The notes under the pieces: model-generated
The model's database searches: none
The model's input: only the letters and a program-made list of their open reading frames with translations
Told to the model about the DNA's origin: nothing
Shown: in pieces, positions 17,852-26,419 of the stretch
How the letters are laid out: the number at the start of each line of letters is the position of its first letter
Position numbering within the stretch: the stretch's first letter is position 1
From: Chishuiella changwenlii
Lineage (GTDB): Bacteria; Bacteroidota; Bacteroidia; Flavobacteriales; Weeksellaceae
DNA length: 64,000 nucleotides
Assembly (NCBI RefSeq): GCF_900142565.1
Contig: NZ_FRBH01000001.1
Span: 186,001 to 250,000 of the forward strand
Direction: 5' to 3'
Program-made: the position numbers and the translations under genes

Positions 17852-19309
17852 ATGAAAAATCAACTTCTATTATCTAGTTTTCTTATTTTTTCTTTAACTA
17901 CCTATGCACAAGAAAAAGATGGACTTATTTATGCTAAAATGCAAACTGAAAATGCTCTATTTCTTAAGAGTAAAGCTCCAGATTCTATTCAAATTCTCTC
18001 ATCAAAAAATAATTTATCTGTCATTAATTTTCATCCTATTCTAGCAGAAAAATTACATGATAAATTGGGACATGGACATGGCTATATTTATCAATCATCA
18101 AAAGAAGAAGCTATAAATTCATTACACTCGGAAAGAGTTTCAAAAAAAGCAACAGCTTACAATTATACAATTTCTGAAAATGCTTTTATTAATACTATTC
18201 TTAATGATGTTGATGAAAATGAAATAGAAAAAAATATACTTTTATTAGAAAATTTTAAAACACGATTTCATACAAGACAAGAGGCCAATGATGCTGTTTT
18301 TAAAATGAAAGAAGTTTGGGAAAACTTAATTACTCTATACAATAGAAGTGATATTTCTGTAAAAGTTGTAGATCATATATCAACTCCAATGAAATCTCTA
18401 ATTTTAACAATTAATGGAACTGAACATAAAGATGAATATGTAATTATTGGTGGACATATAGATTCTATTGTTGGATGGGATTTAAATAGTCAATCTTATG
18501 CTCCTGGCGCAGATGATAACGCATCTGGAATTGCAACGATAACAGAAGTTTTACGTGTTTTACTTAAAAATAATTTTAAACCTCAACGTACAGTAGAAAT
18601 TATGGCTTATGCCGCAGAAGAAGTTGGTTTAAGAGGTTCTAAAGAAATTGCTGAAAAATATCGAAATGACACCAAAAATGTAATTGGTTATGTACAATTT
18701 GATATGACAAATTACAAAGGCTCAACAGAAGATATTTTTATATATACTGATGATTATACAAATAAAGAACTTAATAATTTTTTAATGCAATTAATGGATA
18801 CTTATAACACATCTGGTTTGCATCAATTTACTTATGGTACATCTGAATGTGGGTATGCGTGTTCTGATCATGCTAGTTGGGCAGATTTTGGTTATCCTGC
18901 TGCGCTTCCATTTGAAGCCAAATTTGGAGAGCATAATTCTAGCATACATACAGTAAATGACACCTATGCTAACTTAGGTAATTCATCTACACATGCTGCT
19001 AAATTTACAAAACTAGGAATTGAATATGTTGTTGAAGCTGCAAAGCAATCTAATATTCTAGCTACAGAAGAAATTAAAAATTCATCTAATACTATCTTTG
19101 TTTCGAATAAAGTTTTGCATTATAAGTTTAACACCAATCAATCTATCTCGTTTTATATTGTTGATGCCACTGGAAAACGTATAAAAAATGAAAGTAAAAA
19201 ATTATCTAATGGAACTGTAGATTTAACCAACCTAAACAATGGTTTCTACATTGCTATTTTTGAAATTGGTGATGGAAAAACTATTTCTCATAAATTTGTG
19301 ATTAAATAA
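17852..19309 (+). CDS. M28 aminopeptidase with T9SS sorting domain, copy 1
   Basis: A 485-residue secreted zinc aminopeptidase resembling the Vibrio leucyl aminopeptidase type. A signal peptide ends at TTYAQ and a propeptide-like region follows. The two-zinc site is GGHIDS (His ~202), GADDNASG (Asp ~221), AAEEVG (Glu pair ~254), QFDMT (Asp ~283) and SIHTVND (His ~364). A likely disulfide pair lies in ECGYACSDH. The C-terminus is a T9SS sorting domain (LNNGFYIAIFEI ... HKFVIK). It is nearly identical to the next gene outside a divergent patch at about residues 345-385. The -7-like element TACATTTA (17821) is weaker than that of copy 2. Confidence 0.95.
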   Translation: MKNQLLLSSFLIFSLTTYAQEKDGLIYAKMQTENALFLKSKAPDSIQILSSKNNLSVINFHPILAEKLHDKLGHGHGYIYQSSKEEAINSLHSERVSKKATAYNYTISENAFINTILNDVDENEIEKNILLLENFKTRFHTRQEANDAVFKMKEVWENLITLYNRSDISVKVVDHISTPMKSLILTINGTEHKDEYVIIGGHIDSIVGWDLNSQSYAPGADDNASGIATITEVLRVLLKNNFKPQRTVEIMAYAAEEVGLRGSKEIAEKYRNDTKNVIGYVQFDMTNYKGSTEDIFIYTDDYTNKELNNFLMQLMDTYNTSGLHQFTYGTSECGYACSDHASWADFGYPAALPFEAKFGEHNSSIHTVNDTYANLGNSSTHAAKFTKLGIEYVVEAAKQSNILATEEIKNSSNTIFVSNKVLHYKFNTNQSISFYIVDATGKRIKNESKKLSNGTVDLTNLNNGFYIAIFEIGDGKTISHKFVIK

Positions 19310-19330
19310 TACAAGATATAATTATAAAAA

Positions 19331-19366
19331 AAAATAGTCTGTTTAAATTATTAAACAGACTATTTT
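19331..19366 (+). terminator. Terminator of M28 copy 1
   Basis: A 16-bp stem aaaatagtctgtttaa/ttaaacagactatttt with a 4-base loop; duplicated at 21077-21113. Confidence 0.88.
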
Positions 19367-19389
19367 AGTATATGTTTTATTTGATTTTT

Positions 19390-19499
19390 CTAATCATTTA
19401 AACTTTGTAAGTAAGAAACCCAACCTAACGTTTGATATTCTTTTGCCGCAGTCTTAACATCAGCGGCTTTATAAATTCCACGACCAACAATCATAAAAT
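19390..19499 (-). pseudogene. Truncated 3' end of the pyrE-pyrF gene (duplication scar)
   Basis: 110 bp nearly identical to 21137-21246, the last 36 codons of the pyrE-pyrF gene. It includes the stop codon and the codons for IVGRGIYKAADVKTAAKEY-like sequence. At 19499/19500 the similarity ends abruptly. With no start or upstream domain it cannot be functional. It marks the right edge of the duplicated M28 segment. Confidence 0.93.
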
Positions 19500-19570
19500 A
19501 TTTAACTAAATTATCATAAAAATTTTAAATAACATAATGATTTATTAATATTTAAAATTTCATTATACTT

Positions 19571-19578
19571 TACTTTTG
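19571..19578 (+). promoter_or_regulatory. Bacteroidetes -7 element for M28 copy 2
   Basis: tacttttg matches TAnnTTTG, 16 bp before the ATG. Copy 1 has a degenerate TACATTTA instead, so the two copies may be expressed differently. Confidence 0.5.
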
Positions 19579-19594
19579 AAAAAAATAAAAAAAA

Positions 19595-21055
19595 ATGAAA
19601 CACCAACTCCTATTAACTAGCTTCCTTTCTCTTTCTTTAGCTTTTACTTATGGGCAAGAAAAAGATGGATTTATTTATGCTAAAATGCAAACTGAAAATG
19701 CCCAACTTCTGAAGAATGAAGTACCAGATTCTATTCAAATTCTCTCATCAAAAAATAATTTATCTGTCATTAATTTTCATCCTATTCTTGCAGAAAAATT
19801 ACATGATAAATTGGGACATGGACATGGCTATATTTATCAATCATCAAAAGAAGAAGCTATAAATTCATTACACTCGGAAAGAGTTTCAAAAAAAGCAACA
19901 GCTTACAATTATACAATTTCTGAAAATGCTTTTATAAATACTATTCTTAATGATGTTGATGAAAATGAAATAGAAAAAAATATACTTTTATTAGAAAATT
20001 TTAAAACACGATTTCATACAAGACAAGAGGCCAATGATGCTGTTTTTAAAATGAAAGAAGTTTGGGAAAACTTAATTACTCTATACAATAGAAGTGATAT
20101 TTCTGTAAAAGTTGTAGACCATATATCAACTCCAATGAAATCTTTAATTTTAACAATTAATGGAAATGAATATACAGATGAATATGTAATTATTGGAGGA
20201 CATATAGACTCTATTGATGAATGGGATTTAGATAGTCAATCCAATGCTCCTGGAGCAGATGATAACGCATCTGGAATTGCAACGATAACGGAAGTTTTAC
20301 GTGTTTTACTTAAAAATAATTATAAACCTCAGCGTACTGTAGAAATTATGGCTTATGCAGCAGAAGAAGTTGGCTTAAGAGGTTCTAAAGAAATTGCTGA
20401 AAAATATCGAAATGACAACAAAAATGTAATTGGTTATGTACAATTTGATATGACAAATTATAAAGGTTCTGAAGATGATGTTTTTATATATACTGATTAT
20501 TATACAAATAAAGAACTTAATAATTTTTTAATGCAATTAATGGATACTTATAACACATCTGGATTGCATCAATTTACTTATGGTACATCTGAATGTGGAT
20601 ATGCGTGTTCTGATCATGCTAGCTGGTTTGATAATGGCTACAATGTAGCTTATCCATCTGAAAGTAAAATTGAAGATGAAAATCCATATATCCATACCGA
20701 AGAAGATACCTATAAAAACTCAGGCAATACAGCTACTCATGCTGCTAAATTTACAAAACTAGGAATTGAATATGTTGTAGAAGCTGCAAAGCAATCTAAT
20801 ATTCTAGCTACAGAAGAAATTAAAAATTCATCTAATACTATCTTTGTTTCGAATAAAGTTTTGCATTATAAGTTTAACACCAATCAATCTATCTCGTTTT
20901 ATATTGTTGATGCCACTGGAAAACGTATAAAAAATGAAAGTAAAAAATTATCTAATGGAACTGTAGATTTAACCAACCTAAACAATGGTTTCTACATTGC
21001 TATTTTTGAAATTGGTAATGGAAAAACTATTTCTCATAAATTTGTGATTAAATAA
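19595..21055 (+). CDS. M28 aminopeptidase with T9SS sorting domain, copy 2
   Basis: A 486-residue tandem paralog of the preceding gene with the same architecture: signal peptide ending TYGQ, zinc ligands in GGHIDS, GADDNASG, AAEEVG, QFDMT and YIHTEED, the ECGYACSDH cysteine pair, and an almost unchanged T9SS sorting domain. Differences cluster in the signal peptide, around the first zinc ligands (SIDEWDLDSQSN against SIVGWDLNSQSY) and in the loop before the last His (FDNGYNVAYPSESKIEDEN against ADFGYPAALPFEAKFGEHN). These loops shape the substrate pocket in this family, so altered specificity is plausible. All metal ligands are kept, so both copies should be active. Confidence 0.95.
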   Translation: MKHQLLLTSFLSLSLAFTYGQEKDGFIYAKMQTENAQLLKNEVPDSIQILSSKNNLSVINFHPILAEKLHDKLGHGHGYIYQSSKEEAINSLHSERVSKKATAYNYTISENAFINTILNDVDENEIEKNILLLENFKTRFHTRQEANDAVFKMKEVWENLITLYNRSDISVKVVDHISTPMKSLILTINGNEYTDEYVIIGGHIDSIDEWDLDSQSNAPGADDNASGIATITEVLRVLLKNNYKPQRTVEIMAYAAEEVGLRGSKEIAEKYRNDNKNVIGYVQFDMTNYKGSEDDVFIYTDYYTNKELNNFLMQLMDTYNTSGLHQFTYGTSECGYACSDHASWFDNGYNVAYPSESKIEDENPYIHTEEDTYKNSGNTATHAAKFTKLGIEYVVEAAKQSNILATEEIKNSSNTIFVSNKVLHYKFNTNQSISFYIVDATGKRIKNESKKLSNGTVDLTNLNNGFYIAIFEIGNGKTISHKFVIK

Positions 21056-21076
21056 TACAATATATAATTATAAAAA

Positions 21077-21113
21077 AAAATAGTCTGTTTAAATTACTTA
21101 AACAGACTATTTT
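21077..21113. terminator. Terminator between M28 copy 2 and the pyrE-pyrF gene
   Basis: Same 16-bp stem as 19331-19366 with a slightly longer loop; it lies between convergent genes. Confidence 0.88.
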
Positions 21114-21136
21114 AATATATGTTTTATTTGATTTTT

Positions 21137-22492
21137 CTAATCATTTAAACTTTGTAAGTAAGAAACCCAACCTAATGTTTGATATTCTTTTGCCGCAGTC
21201 TTAACATCAGCAGCTTTATAAATTCCACGACCAACAATCATAAAATCTGTATGGTAATTTTTAAATACTAATTCTGGCGTATTATACTGTTGTCCTTTAC
21301 TATCTCCTGTAGAAGAAATACTAACTCCAGGTGTAAATAATAATAAATTATCTGGAATTTGACGTTGTGCTACCGCTCCTAAAACATTACCAGATTGTTC
21401 TGATACATTAATTGCTTTTGTAAAGTAGTAATCATCTGTTAATGTACCCTTAGAAGACATTTCTACAATTGTTATTACTCCAGTATTATCAAATACTTTT
21501 AAAGATTCTAAACCTCCTATTGGATGAACAGTTACTAAATCTGCCCAATCAGAGATTTTATAAATCGATTTTTTAAATTGTAATTCTTGTGTATTTCCGA
21601 TATCACCAAACTTACGATCTTCGAATAATAAAAATTCTTTTTCGCGAGCAATTTTTCTTAAATCTGTAATTAAATTATCAGAAAAATCTTGAATAATATC
21701 TGAGTGTAATTTTAATGCTACAATATGATCTCCTACTTTTTCTGCAAATGCAGTAATTTCTGCAGAAGTAATTAAATCCGCAGACGCAATTAAATTAGAT
21801 TGTTTTTTTAATGCTAATTCAACTAAACGTTTTCCTACAGGATGAACAATCTTTTTATTCTCTAAAGCAATACGTTGTTTTGCAGGAGCAGCTTCTGGTG
21901 GTAAAGCTAAGAAATCTTTAATTTTCTTTGCTTCACTATCATTTAAACGGTGGTAACGGTGTAAAATGTCAATTACTTCGTTAATTGTAAACAATGTTTT
22001 TACATTGTAACCTTGTTCTTTTAATTTATCTGACCCTCCTTGTTCTCTATCTAAAACAACAACAAGATCTTTAACTTTTAATCCCTCTCGCTCAACTTGA
22101 TCAATCGTTTCTAATAAAGACTGTCCAGAAGTAATTACATCTTCTACTAAAAGACAAGATTGTCCTTCAGAGAAAACACCTTCTACCATACGTTTTGTAC
22201 CGTAACCTTTATTTTCTTTTCTTTTGATGATTAATGGAATATTAGATGTTAAGCTCATTGTAGTAGCCATTGGCAAAGCCGCATAAGGCACACCACAAAT
22301 TAAGTCGTAGTTAATATCTTCTACTAAATCTAATAAATTGTTTGCTAAAGTTTTTAGTAATTGTGGACTAGACGCTAATGGTCTTAAATCGACATAGAAA
22401 GGAGATTCTATACCACTTTTTAAAGTAAAATTTCCAAATTTTATAATTCCAAGCTCGTAGGCTTTCAATAAAAAATCTTCTCTTGGTTGCAT
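21137..22492 (-). CDS. Bifunctional orotate phosphoribosyltransferase / OMP decarboxylase (UMP synthase-like fusion)
   Basis: 451 residues that would catalyse the last two steps of UMP synthesis. Residues 1-205 are OPRT, with the PRPP loop LVEDVITSGQS near 115-124. Residues ~215-451 are OMP decarboxylase, with catalytic Lys261 (ALKLHSD) and the D-K-D set Asp292/Lys294/Asp297 in EDRKFGDIGNT. The motif DRKFxDIGNT and the end GRGIYKAAD...GWVSYLQSLN are of the eukaryotic UMPS type, unlike the bacterial E. coli PyrF pattern; the domain order is also that of animal and plant UMPS. It stands alone on the minus strand. Its last 36 codons are duplicated at 19390-19499. Confidence 0.94.
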   Translation of the reverse strand: MQPREDFLLKAYELGIIKFGNFTLKSGIESPFYVDLRPLASSPQLLKTLANNLLDLVEDINYDLICGVPYAALPMATTMSLTSNIPLIIKRKENKGYGTKRMVEGVFSEGQSCLLVEDVITSGQSLLETIDQVEREGLKVKDLVVVLDREQGGSDKLKEQGYNVKTLFTINEVIDILHRYHRLNDSEAKKIKDFLALPPEAAPAKQRIALENKKIVHPVGKRLVELALKKQSNLIASADLITSAEITAFAEKVGDHIVALKLHSDIIQDFSDNLITDLRKIAREKEFLLFEDRKFGDIGNTQELQFKKSIYKISDWADLVTVHPIGGLESLKVFDNTGVITIVEMSSKGTLTDDYYFTKAINVSEQSGNVLGAVAQRQIPDNLLLFTPGVSISSTGDSKGQQYNTPELVFKNYHTDFMIVGRGIYKAADVKTAAKEYQTLGWVSYLQSLND

Positions 22493-22683
22493 TTGTGTAA
22501 TGTTTGAGCAAAGTTAATGGGTTTTTAAGTGATATAATACATTTTAGAAAAAGATTTTTTCTGATTGAATAAAAATTCAATATTCATACAGTATTGAGAC
22601 ACAAATAATTCATTCTATGGATATTTATAAATTATCTCAATCAATTATGCGACATTTTCAATCAAAACTTCATAAATAAACTT

Positions 22684-22691
22684 TATTTTTG
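22684..22691 (+). promoter_or_regulatory. Bacteroidetes -7 element for the pepC-nad operon
   Basis: tatttttg matches TAnnTTTG, 23 bp before the pepC-like ATG. Confidence 0.55.
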
Positions 22692-22714
22692 GGGGATCTT
22701 TAGTTTTATCATCA

Positions 22715-23830
22715 ATGAAAAAATATATTTTAACGGTATTAGCATTAGCTAGTGCTTTTGTTTCTGCACAGGAAACACCTTTTAAATTTAAAGAATTGGT
22801 TAACAATTCTGCTTTACCAATCATTAGCCAAGGAAAAACTGGAACATGTTGGTCTTTTTCAACAACTTCTTTTCTAGAATCAGAAGTACTACGTTTAACA
22901 GGTAAAAATGTAGATTTATCTGAAATGTTTAATGTTCGTTATACTTATCCCGTTAAGGCCTACAATTATGTTTATCGTCAAGGAAAAGCACAATTTAGCC
23001 AAGGAGGATTATCTCATGATGTATTAAACTCAGTTCGTCTTAATGGAGTTGTTCCAAATGAAGTATACACGGGTATTACAGGAATAGAGACAAAACATGA
23101 CCATGAATTGTTCGTCAAAGATTTAAAAGTTGGATTAGATTCTATCATAAAAAATCCTAAACAATATTTAACGAAAGATTGGAAAACTAATTTCGATCAA
23201 AAATTAAATAAAAAATTAGGAACTCCTTCAACAAAATTCAAATACGAAGGAAAAGAATATACGCCACAAGAGTTTGCAAAAGCACTTAAAATTAATCCAG
23301 AAGATTACGTAACAATTACATCGTTTAAACAAGCACCATACTATTCACAGTTTGTATTACAAGTACCAGATAACTTTTCTAACGGAAATTATTATAACTT
23401 ACCTTTAGATGAGTATATGAAAGTTTTAGATGAAGCTTTATTTAAAGGATTTACAGCTGCATTTGATACAGATGTTTCTGAAAAAACTTTTTCTAGAAAA
23501 TATGGAATGGCAATTTGGCCAGCAGAAGGAAAAGAATCTGATTACTTTGTTCAAATTTTACCAGAAAAATGGGTTTCAGCAGACGAGCGTCAAGCTGCTT
23601 TTGAGGATTACTCTACAGAAGATGATCACTTAATGCATATTACAGGAATTTTGAAAGATCAATTGGGAAATCAATACTATGATGTAAAAAATTCTTGGGG
23701 AACAGATAATGTGGGGAACAACGGACATATTTTTATGTCTAAACCATATTTCAGAATGAAATCTATTGCTTTTACAATACACAAAGATGCCTTATCTAAA
23801 GAGGTAAAAAAGCAATTAGGTATTAACTAA
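22715..23830 (+). CDS. C1-family aminopeptidase (bleomycin hydrolase/PepC-like)
   Basis: A 371-residue papain-fold peptidase. The active-site Cys is in ISQGKTGTCWSFS, the His in DHLMHITGI and the Asn in YDVKNSWG, the three signatures of the C1B family. Unlike cytoplasmic PepC it begins with a signal peptide (MKKYILTVLALASAFVSAQ), so it is probably periplasmic. nadA starts 18 bp after its stop, so it leads the NAD-biosynthesis operon, an unexpected partner. No direct role in NAD synthesis is known for this family. Confidence 0.92.
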   Translation: MKKYILTVLALASAFVSAQETPFKFKELVNNSALPIISQGKTGTCWSFSTTSFLESEVLRLTGKNVDLSEMFNVRYTYPVKAYNYVYRQGKAQFSQGGLSHDVLNSVRLNGVVPNEVYTGITGIETKHDHELFVKDLKVGLDSIIKNPKQYLTKDWKTNFDQKLNKKLGTPSTKFKYEGKEYTPQEFAKALKINPEDYVTITSFKQAPYYSQFVLQVPDNFSNGNYYNLPLDEYMKVLDEALFKGFTAAFDTDVSEKTFSRKYGMAIWPAEGKESDYFVQILPEKWVSADERQAAFEDYSTEDDHLMHITGILKDQLGNQYYDVKNSWGTDNVGNNGHIFMSKPYFRMKSIAFTIHKDALSKEVKKQLGIN

Positions 23831-23848
23831 CACACACAAAGAAACAAA

Positions 23849-24853
23849 ATGAAGACAATAGAACAAGCAATAGAAAAGTTAGACTATAAAGGCTATTTGG
23901 ACGTAGAAATTCCACAAGGAATCGATTTAATTACTGAAATTAAAAAGCTAAAAGAAGAAAAGAATGCCGTTATTTTAGCTCATTATTATCAATCTAGAGA
24001 AATTCAGGATTTAGCAGATTATTTAGGAGACTCATTACAATTAGCTCGTGCAGCTGCTCAAACAGATGCGGATATGATTGTATTTTGTGGTGTACACTTT
24101 ATGGCAGAAGCTGCAAAAATTCTTAATCCAACTAAAAAAGTTGTTCTTCCAGATACAAAAGCAGGTTGCTCTTTAGCAGACTCATGTTCTGCAGAAGGGT
24201 TAAGAGGTTTAAGAGAACAACATCCCAATGCTATTGTAGTAAGTTACATTAATTGTGATGCTGGCGTTAAAGCAGAATCAGATATTATTGTTACTTCATC
24301 TAATGCAGAAGTTATTATTAATTCTTTACCACAAGAACAAGAAATTATTTTTGCTCCAGATCGTAATTTAGGAAGATATCTTAACCAAGTGTGTAATCGT
24401 AATATGATTTTGTGGGACGGTGCTTGTATTGTACATGAGGCTTTCTCATTAGAAAGAATTGCACAACAAATGACTGAGAATCCGAAAGCAAAATTAATTG
24501 CTCATCCAGAAGCACAAGAAGATTTATTAAAATTTGCTCACTTTATAGGTTCAACTTCTCGTTTATTGGATTATGTTGTAGAAGATGAAGCAGAAGAGTT
24601 TATTGTTGCAACAGAGGAAGGTATTCTACATGAAATGGCAAAATTAGCGCCAAATAAAAAATTAATTCCTGCTTTAGTACAAGATGAATCATGTAATTGT
24701 TCTGAATGTTTTTACATGAAATTATCTACTCTAGAGAAGTTATATTTATGTATGAAATACGAATTACCAGAAATTACAATGGACGAAGAACTTCGAGTTA
24801 AAGCTTTAGCATCAATTAACCGTATGTTAGAATTATCTGAAAAAATTAAATAA
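23849..24853 (+). CDS. nadA: Quinolinate synthase
   Basis: A 334-residue [4Fe-4S] enzyme that condenses iminoaspartate with dihydroxyacetone phosphate to quinolinate. Typical features are AVILAHYYQSREIQDLADYL near the N-terminus and the cluster cysteines in FCGVHFMAEA, YINCDAGVKA and SCNCSECFYM. Its TAA overlaps the nadB ATG (TAATG), so the two are translationally coupled, fitting the NadA-NadB hand-off of unstable iminoaspartate. Confidence 0.98.
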   Translation: MKTIEQAIEKLDYKGYLDVEIPQGIDLITEIKKLKEEKNAVILAHYYQSREIQDLADYLGDSLQLARAAAQTDADMIVFCGVHFMAEAAKILNPTKKVVLPDTKAGCSLADSCSAEGLRGLREQHPNAIVVSYINCDAGVKAESDIIVTSSNAEVIINSLPQEQEIIFAPDRNLGRYLNQVCNRNMILWDGACIVHEAFSLERIAQQMTENPKAKLIAHPEAQEDLLKFAHFIGSTSRLLDYVVEDEAEEFIVATEEGILHEMAKLAPNKKLIPALVQDESCNCSECFYMKLSTLEKLYLCMKYELPEITMDEELRVKALASINRMLELSEKIK

Positions 24854-26418
24854 TGGCAATACAAGATGTTTTAGTTATAGGTTCTGGAATTGCTGGACTT
24901 TCTTACGCATTAAAAATTGCAATTCGTTATCCTAATGCTAAAATTACAATTGTAACTAAAGCAAACGAAGACGAAACAAATACCAAATATGCACAAGGTG
25001 GTGTTGCTGTTGTTAGCGATTTTGAAAATGATAGTTTCGAAAAACATATCGAAGATACATTAAGAGCTGGCGATGGTTTATGCAAAAGAGAAGCTGTTGA
25101 GGTTGTTGTAAAAGAAGCCCCAGAACGTATTAATGAAATTATTAATTGGGGAGTTCGTTTCGACAAAAACCAAGACGGTATTTACGATTTAGGACGCGAA
25201 GGTGGACATACAGAAAATCGTATTGTACATCATAAAGATATTACAGGATGGGAAATAGAGCGCGCAATGTTAGAAGCAATCAAAACTTATCCAAATATCG
25301 AAATATTAACACATCATTTCGTTGTTGATTTAATAACTGAGCATCATCTAGGTAATGATAATCTAGATAAAACAACTGCTTATGGCGCTTATATTCTCGA
25401 TTTAAAATCGGAGAAAGTAGAACGTTATTTAGCTAAAGTTACACTATTAGCAACTGGTGGCGTTGGACATGTTTATAAAAATACAACTAACCCAATTATT
25501 GCAACTGGAGATGGAATTGGTTTAGCGAGAAGAGCAAAAGCAAGTGTTACTGGAATGCAATTTATTCAATTTCATCCGACAGCATTTTACAGCGAATTTG
25601 ATGGTCAATTATTTTTGATATCTGAAGCTGTTCGTGGATTTGGCGCAAAATTACGTACCAAAGACGGTGAGTTATTTATGCATAAATACGATGAAAGAGA
25701 AGAATTAGCTTCTCGTGATATTGTAGCAAGAGCAATTGATAATGAAATGAAATTACGCGGTGATGATTATGTTTATATTGATTGTCGTCATTTAGACAAA
25801 GAAAAATTCTTGACACATTTTCCTAATATTTACGATAAGTGTAAAACAGAAGGTTACGATATGTTCACAGAATTAGTTCCTGTAGTACCTGCATCTCATT
25901 ATTTATGCGGAGGAATTGATGTTGATTTAGATGGAAAAACTTCTATTGATAATCTTTTTGCTGTGGGCGAATGTTCTAATACTGGTTTGCATGGCGCAAA
26001 TCGTTTAGCATCAAATTCATTGTTAGAGGCAATGGTATTTGGGCATCGTGCAGCATTAAATACGGTAGATAAATTAGAGAAAAATATATTTTCTATTTAT
26101 GATTTCAATTTCCCTGAATGGAATTCTGAAGGAATGAAAGTGCAAGAAGAATTGGTTCTTATTTCTTATTTAAGAAAGCAATTACAAGCAATGATGAGTG
26201 AATTGGTAGGGATTGTTCGTAGTAATAATCGTTTACAAATTGCTCAACAACGCATTAATGAGATAGAAAAAATGGTAAAAGAAATTTATAATTTTTCAAT
26301 TATTTCGCCTAAATTACTTGAACTAAGAAATTTGGTTGATGTTGCTCAATTAATCATTAATGATAGTATCAATCAAAAAGAAAATAGGGGAACCTTTTAC
26401 AATAAAAATTTACACTAA
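24853..26418 (+). CDS. nadB: L-aspartate oxidase
   Basis: A 521-residue flavoprotein that oxidises L-aspartate to iminoaspartate, the first step of de novo NAD synthesis. The N-terminal FAD-binding motif is VLVIGSGIAGLSYALK; TKYAQGGVA, the QFHPTAFY active-site stretch and the C-terminal LHGANRLASNSLLEAMVFG are family hallmarks. It overlaps nadA by one base, and the next gene starts 1 bp after its stop. Confidence 0.98.
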   Translation: MAIQDVLVIGSGIAGLSYALKIAIRYPNAKITIVTKANEDETNTKYAQGGVAVVSDFENDSFEKHIEDTLRAGDGLCKREAVEVVVKEAPERINEIINWGVRFDKNQDGIYDLGREGGHTENRIVHHKDITGWEIERAMLEAIKTYPNIEILTHHFVVDLITEHHLGNDNLDKTTAYGAYILDLKSEKVERYLAKVTLLATGGVGHVYKNTTNPIIATGDGIGLARRAKASVTGMQFIQFHPTAFYSEFDGQLFLISEAVRGFGAKLRTKDGELFMHKYDEREELASRDIVARAIDNEMKLRGDDYVYIDCRHLDKEKFLTHFPNIYDKCKTEGYDMFTELVPVVPASHYLCGGIDVDLDGKTSIDNLFAVGECSNTGLHGANRLASNSLLEAMVFGHRAALNTVDKLEKNIFSIYDFNFPEWNSEGMKVQEELVLISYLRKQLQAMMSELVGIVRSNNRLQIAQQRINEIEKMVKEIYNFSIISPKLLELRNLVDVAQLIINDSINQKENRGTFYNKNLH

Positions 26419-26419
26419 A

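Noticed and set aside
19500-19594. Small ORF or promoter duplicated together with M28 copy 2
   Set aside because: The sequence is only weakly similar to the region before copy 1 and contains no open frame; treated as ordinary upstream DNA with a -7 element.
22368-22580. 70-aa minus-strand ORF at the 5' end of pyrE-pyrF
   Set aside because: Out-of-frame shadow of the OPRT start; basic and aromatic without motif.
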